Notes under the pieces: generated by a model | What the model was told of the DNA's origin: nothing | Databases searched by the model: none | What the model saw: only the letters and a program-made list of their open reading frames with translations | Shown: positions 6,305-8,809 of the stretch, piece after piece | Position numbering within the stretch: the stretch's first letter is position 1 | Layout of the letters: the number at the start of each line of letters is the position of its first letter | DNA from: Treponema sp. | GTDB taxonomy: Bacteria > Spirochaetota > Spirochaetia > Treponematales > Breznakiellaceae | Direction: 5' to 3' | Assembly (NCBI GenBank): GCA_031258265.1 | Contig: JAIRNB010000209.1 | Coordinates: 1 to 8,809 of the forward strand | DNA length: 8,809 nucleotides | Translations under genes and position numbers: made by a program

Positions 6305-8080
6305 ATGGGAAACTATCGTAATTTTACTACTGTTATTTACTGTATCGCCCCCTGGGCCGCCCGGATTACCGAAGCGGAATTAGTGAAGCAAGTCGAGTTT
6401 TTTAAACACTATGTGGCCCCGGACAAGGTGTACCTGGAAACCTTCCGCTCCGAATGGGCCTCCAAGGAGCAGTTGGATCTGTGCAAGCGGGTTTTTAAGG
6501 ACCACGGTATCGCTGTTTCCGGGGGTATTACCACTGTTACCAAGGACCTTTCCCCGGAGGATTCCAAGCGCCAGCGTTTCTACCAGACTTTCTGCTACAG
6601 CAACGAGCTTCACCGGGAGCATCTGAAAAAAGTAGTAACCTATACGGCGGAAAATTTTGACGAGTTTATTATCGACGATTTCTTTTTTAGCCAGTGCCGC
6701 TGCGAGGACTGCCAGAGGGAAAAGGGGGAGCGGTCCTGGGAGGAGTTCAAGCTGGAAAAGATGCGGGAGGTTTCGGAAAACCTGGTGATTAAGCCGGCCA
6801 AGGCGGTAAATCCCCGGATCAACATCATTATTAAGTACCCCAACTGGAGGGAAAGTTTTCAGGAAACGGGCTACAACCCGGCTGTACAAAAAGATATGTT
6901 CGACATGATCTACACGGGTACCGAAACAAGGCATCCGGTGGAGACGGAACAGCACCTTCCCCATTATTTAAGCTACTCCCTGATGCGCTTTTTCGAGAAC
7001 ACCAAGCCGGGGAAAAACGGGGGCGGCTGGTTCGATCCCTACGAGTGTTACGGCATAGACACCTACCTGGAGCAGGGCTACCTGACGGCTTTTTCCAAAC
7101 CCAGGGAAATTATGCTTTTCTGCTGGCCAAGCCTGTACAACAACAAGGTTGTTACCCCCCTGGGCTTCAGGCTGAGGGACCTGGACGGTATTCTGGACAG
7201 CCTGGGAAAGCCCCAGGGCCTTCCCTTCTACCTGCCCCACGACAGCCAGGGGGAGGATCACCTGGAGGACTACCTGGGGATGGCGGGGATTCCCTTTGAA
7301 CCGATGCCGGAGTTCCCCGCCTACGCGGCGAAACCCAGCCTGCCCGCCCTTAGCCCGTCGGTCTTTGTCAGCGCCTCCGCCCTTAAAGACCCCGGGATCA
7401 TCCCCAAAATCCGCAGCTTCATTAACCAGGGGGGCAAAGTCATTGCCAGCTCCGGTTTTGTCATCGAATCCCTTAAACGGGGCAACGGCATCGAAGAACT
7501 CAGCTCCATCCGCTTCCGGGGACGTTACGGGGACCTGGACGAATTCCAGATTTCCCGGAGCGGGAGCAGCCGGATGTACTACCGGAGCGGGGAACGGATT
7601 CACTTCCCCATCCTGGAACACCGAACCAACTCGTCCTGGTCCCTCCTTAACGCGGGGAGGGGGGATCAGCATACCAGCATCCTGATCCGGGACACCTCTG
7701 GCCGGGGAGAGCTTTTAACCCTGGTAGTGCCGGACCTCTTTTCCGAAATAAAAAAAATCCCCCGGGAGGCGCTGACCAGAATCCGCGAGGAGTTGGCCCT
7801 GGGGGACATTTACCTGGAAGGGCCGCCCCAGGTCTCCCTCTTTTGCTACGATAACGGGACCTTTGGGGTCTACGCCTACACCACCATGGGAGCCGCCCCG
7901 GACTGGATTAAAATCCACATCAAGGGAACGGCCTCCGCCCTTTCGCCCATTGTCACGGATCACAGCCCCGCCGGGCCGGAAACAGGGGACCTTGCCCCCC
8001 TCTACAACGACGGGGTGGAGACGGTCTTTGAATTCCGGGTGGAACCGGGGGATTACCAGTTCTACCGGATAAAGCCCTAG
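6305..8080 (+). CDS. uncharacterised TIM-barrel protein, glycoside hydrolase-like
   Basis: A 591-residue cytoplasmic protein (no signal peptide) that I cannot name. The first 330 residues read like a TIM barrel: strand ends KVYLETFRSEW, IAVSGGITT, DEFIIDDFFF (119-128) and INIIIKYPNW. Directly after IDDFFF come C131, C133 and C136 (CRCEDC), a possible metal site or structural knot. Around residues 351-390 (PSVFVSASALKDPGIIPKIR, then INQGGKVIASSG) the pattern is that of a glutamine-amidotransferase-like domain, as in the middle domain of GH42 enzymes. The C-terminus is beta-rich, ending PGDYQFYRI. The ATG at 6305 has GGAGG 6 nt upstream; the in-frame TTG at 6254 has no ribosome site. Placed after GH2 in a sugar locus, a glycosidase role is likely but unproven; D124, D125 or nearby Glu residues are candidate catalytic groups. 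Confidence 0.72.
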   Translation: MGNYRNFTTVIYCIAPWAARITEAELVKQVEFFKHYVAPDKVYLETFRSEWASKEQLDLCKRVFKDHGIAVSGGITTVTKDLSPEDSKRQRFYQTFCYSNELHREHLKKVVTYTAENFDEFIIDDFFFSQCRCEDCQREKGERSWEEFKLEKMREVSENLVIKPAKAVNPRINIIIKYPNWRESFQETGYNPAVQKDMFDMIYTGTETRHPVETEQHLPHYLSYSLMRFFENTKPGKNGGGWFDPYECYGIDTYLEQGYLTAFSKPREIMLFCWPSLYNNKVVTPLGFRLRDLDGILDSLGKPQGLPFYLPHDSQGEDHLEDYLGMAGIPFEPMPEFPAYAAKPSLPALSPSVFVSASALKDPGIIPKIRSFINQGGKVIASSGFVIESLKRGNGIEELSSIRFRGRYGDLDEFQISRSGSSRMYYRSGERIHFPILEHRTNSSWSLLNAGRGDQHTSILIRDTSGRGELLTLVVPDLFSEIKKIPREALTRIREELALGDIYLEGPPQVSLFCYDNGTFGVYAYTTMGAAPDWIKIHIKGTASALSPIVTDHSPAGPETGDLAPLYNDGVETVFEFRVEPGDYQFYRIKP

Positions 8081-8097
8081 CCTTTATGGGCGCATCC

Positions 8098-8137
8098 CCG
8101 GCGGCCCCTGCGGGCCGCCGGTTCCCGCAGAGGGAAC
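8098..8137 (+). terminator. double hairpin after the barrel-protein gene
   Basis: CCGGCGGCCC (8098-8107) and GGGCCGCCGG (8112-8121) form a perfect 10-bp stem with loop CTGC. The overlapping second hairpin GTTCCC/GGGAAC (8121-8126, 8132-8137) has loop GCAGA. They lie 17 nt past the barrel-gene stop and 13 nt from the stop of the convergent hicB-like gene, so they could stop transcription from both sides, but no T-run is present on either strand. Confidence 0.45.
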
Positions 8138-8150
8138 GCAAGTTTACGGG

Positions 8151-8489
8151 TCAGCGCGTTGCGGTAATTTCATCGGCGATGGCTTTTTCGACAAAACTGT
8201 TTATGGACATATTAAGTTTTTTCGCCCGTATCGCCACTGCTTTGTGCATTTCCGGCGACAGGCGCAGATTGAACCTTCCCGAATAGGGCTTTTCCGGAAG
8301 GGAACCTTCTTCCCTGCACCAGACAAGGTAATCATCGATGGAGTCCCTAAAAGCCCTTTCGATCTCATTCACCGTGGTTCCCTCGAAGGTGATAACATCC
8401 CTGGTGTTGATAACATCACCATGGAACAGCTTTGCATCGTCATCATAGCCTGTTTCACGTCCGCCCGTTTTGTGGTATACTGGCCTTAT
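8151..8489 (-). pseudogene. HicB-family antitoxin-like gene without a normal start
   Basis: The frame reads as an almost full-length HicB: a partial-RNase-H-fold region (GYDDDAKLFHGDV, TRDVITFEGTTVNEIERAF, DSIDDYLVWC) followed by a C-terminal ribbon-helix-helix DNA-binding domain (FNLRLSPEMHKAVAIRAKK, MSINSFVEKAI). HicB neutralises the HicA mRNA-cleaving toxin and represses its own operon. The open frame spans about 112 codons back to a TGA at 8490-8492, the family's usual length, but has no ATG, GTG or TTG before the GTG at 8372. Starting there would delete half of the toxin-binding domain, yielding only 73 residues. No hicA is adjacent on either side. The beginning is also overlain by the plus-strand hsdM promoter. 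I read it as a decayed orphan antitoxin; use of a rare start codon, or a sequencing indel, would rescue it. Confidence 0.65.
8454..8481 (+). promoter_or_regulatory. extended -10 promoter of hsdM
   Basis: TATACT (8476-8481) is preceded by TGG (8473-8475), an extended -10 element; TTCACG (8454-8459), a 4-of-6 match to the -35 consensus, lies 16 nt upstream. Predicted start is near 8488, about 50 nt before the hsdM ATG. The promoter sits inside the antisense 5' end of the hicB-like frame. Confidence 0.5.
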
Positions 8490-8536
8490 TCAGACTAAAG
8501 TCCGAAAAGACGTGTAAAGCAGGAGAAAGTAGCGGA

Positions 8537-8809
8537 ATGGCCGGACATAACACCGCTGAAATCGGTTTTGAAAAGGAAATTTGGGACGCCGCCTGCGTCC
8601 TGCGGGGCAACATTGACGCCGCCGAATACAAACACGTTGTCCTGGGCCTTATTTTCCTCAAGTACCTCTCGGACAAATTCGGGGAACGGTATCAGACCCT
8701 CAAAGACGAAGGAGAAGGCTTTGAGGAGGATCGGGACGCCTACGCCGAGAAACAGGTCTTTTACGTCCCCGTCTCCGCCCGCTGGAAAAAAATCGCGGCC
8801 AAAGCCCAT
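8537..8809 (+). CDS. hsdM: type I restriction-modification methyltransferase subunit, N-terminal part
   Basis: The first 91 residues of HsdM, the DNA adenine methyltransferase subunit of a type I restriction-modification complex, open to the window end. The product begins MAGHNTAEIGFEKEIWDAA and continues VLRGNIDAAEYKHVVLGLIF then LKYLSDKFGERY, which is the characteristic HsdM N-terminal helical domain that helps bind HsdS and DNA. The catalytic NPPF motif lies beyond the window. The ATG at 8537 follows AGGAG at 8521-8525 with a longish 11-nt gap. hsdS and hsdR would be expected downstream. Its codon use and GC resemble the sugar genes, so no recent transfer is evident from composition. The assignment rests on recognising this domain by eye and is strong. 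Confidence 0.88.
   Translation, partial: MAGHNTAEIGFEKEIWDAACVLRGNIDAAEYKHVVLGLIFLKYLSDKFGERYQTLKDEGEGFEEDRDAYAEKQVFYVPVSARWKKIAAKAH

Noticed and set aside
6968..7672. 234-codon minus-strand open frame
   Set aside because: Antisense to the barrel-protein gene, with low-information composition typical of GC-rich shadows.
8495..8809. 104-codon minus-strand open frame at the window end
   Set aside because: It is antisense to a clear HsdM N-terminus with a ribosome site and promoter on the plus strand.
1..8809. CRISPR array or insertion sequence
   Set aside because: No regularly spaced repeats, no transposase frame and no terminal inverted repeats with target duplications were seen.

Overview
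The window is GC-rich bacterial DNA holding a compact, regulated sugar-use locus that ends in the start of a type I restriction-modification operon. Lineage cannot be fixed from this sequence. The paired LplB/LplC-type permeases, a LacI regulator and a GC-rich intergenic style fit a gut-type anaerobe; a Treponema-like spirochaete or a Firmicute are both possible, and this is only an impression.

Positions 19-2135 (minus strand) form a transport unit: a strong sigma70-type promoter with an AT-rich upstream tract, a perfect 12-bp LacI-type palindrome just past the -10 box, a roughly 200-nt folded leader containing a possible 32-codon ORF whose stop overlaps the next start, then two ABC permease genes of the LplB and LplC/YtcP type. 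The binding protein and ATPase are not in the window. Positions 2136-2437 are a GC-rich spacer without a gene but with a second operator-like palindrome. Positions 2438-3481 (minus) encode the LacI-family regulator, apparently translated from a leaderless or nearly leaderless mRNA. The divergent spacer 3482-3643 carries back-to-back promoters and two more operator-like palindromes.

Positions 3644-5995 (plus) encode a cytoplasmic glycoside hydrolase family 2 enzyme with both catalytic glutamates. It is followed by a 309-nt spacer packed with stable inverted repeats (6000-6204), the best candidate here for an undescribed structured RNA or small repeat element. Positions 6305-8080 (plus) encode an uncharacterised protein with the look of a TIM-barrel glycoside hydrolase, carrying a cysteine cluster after an IDDFFF strand and a glutamine-amidotransferase-like middle domain.

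The simplest reading is that the permeases import an oligosaccharide, the two cytoplasmic barrel enzymes break it down, and the LacI protein links transport and hydrolysis by binding related palindromes at all three early promoters. After a double hairpin (8098-8137) the content changes: a start-less HicB antitoxin-like gene on the minus strand, its 5' end overlain by the promoter of a plus-strand hsdM gene that runs off the window.
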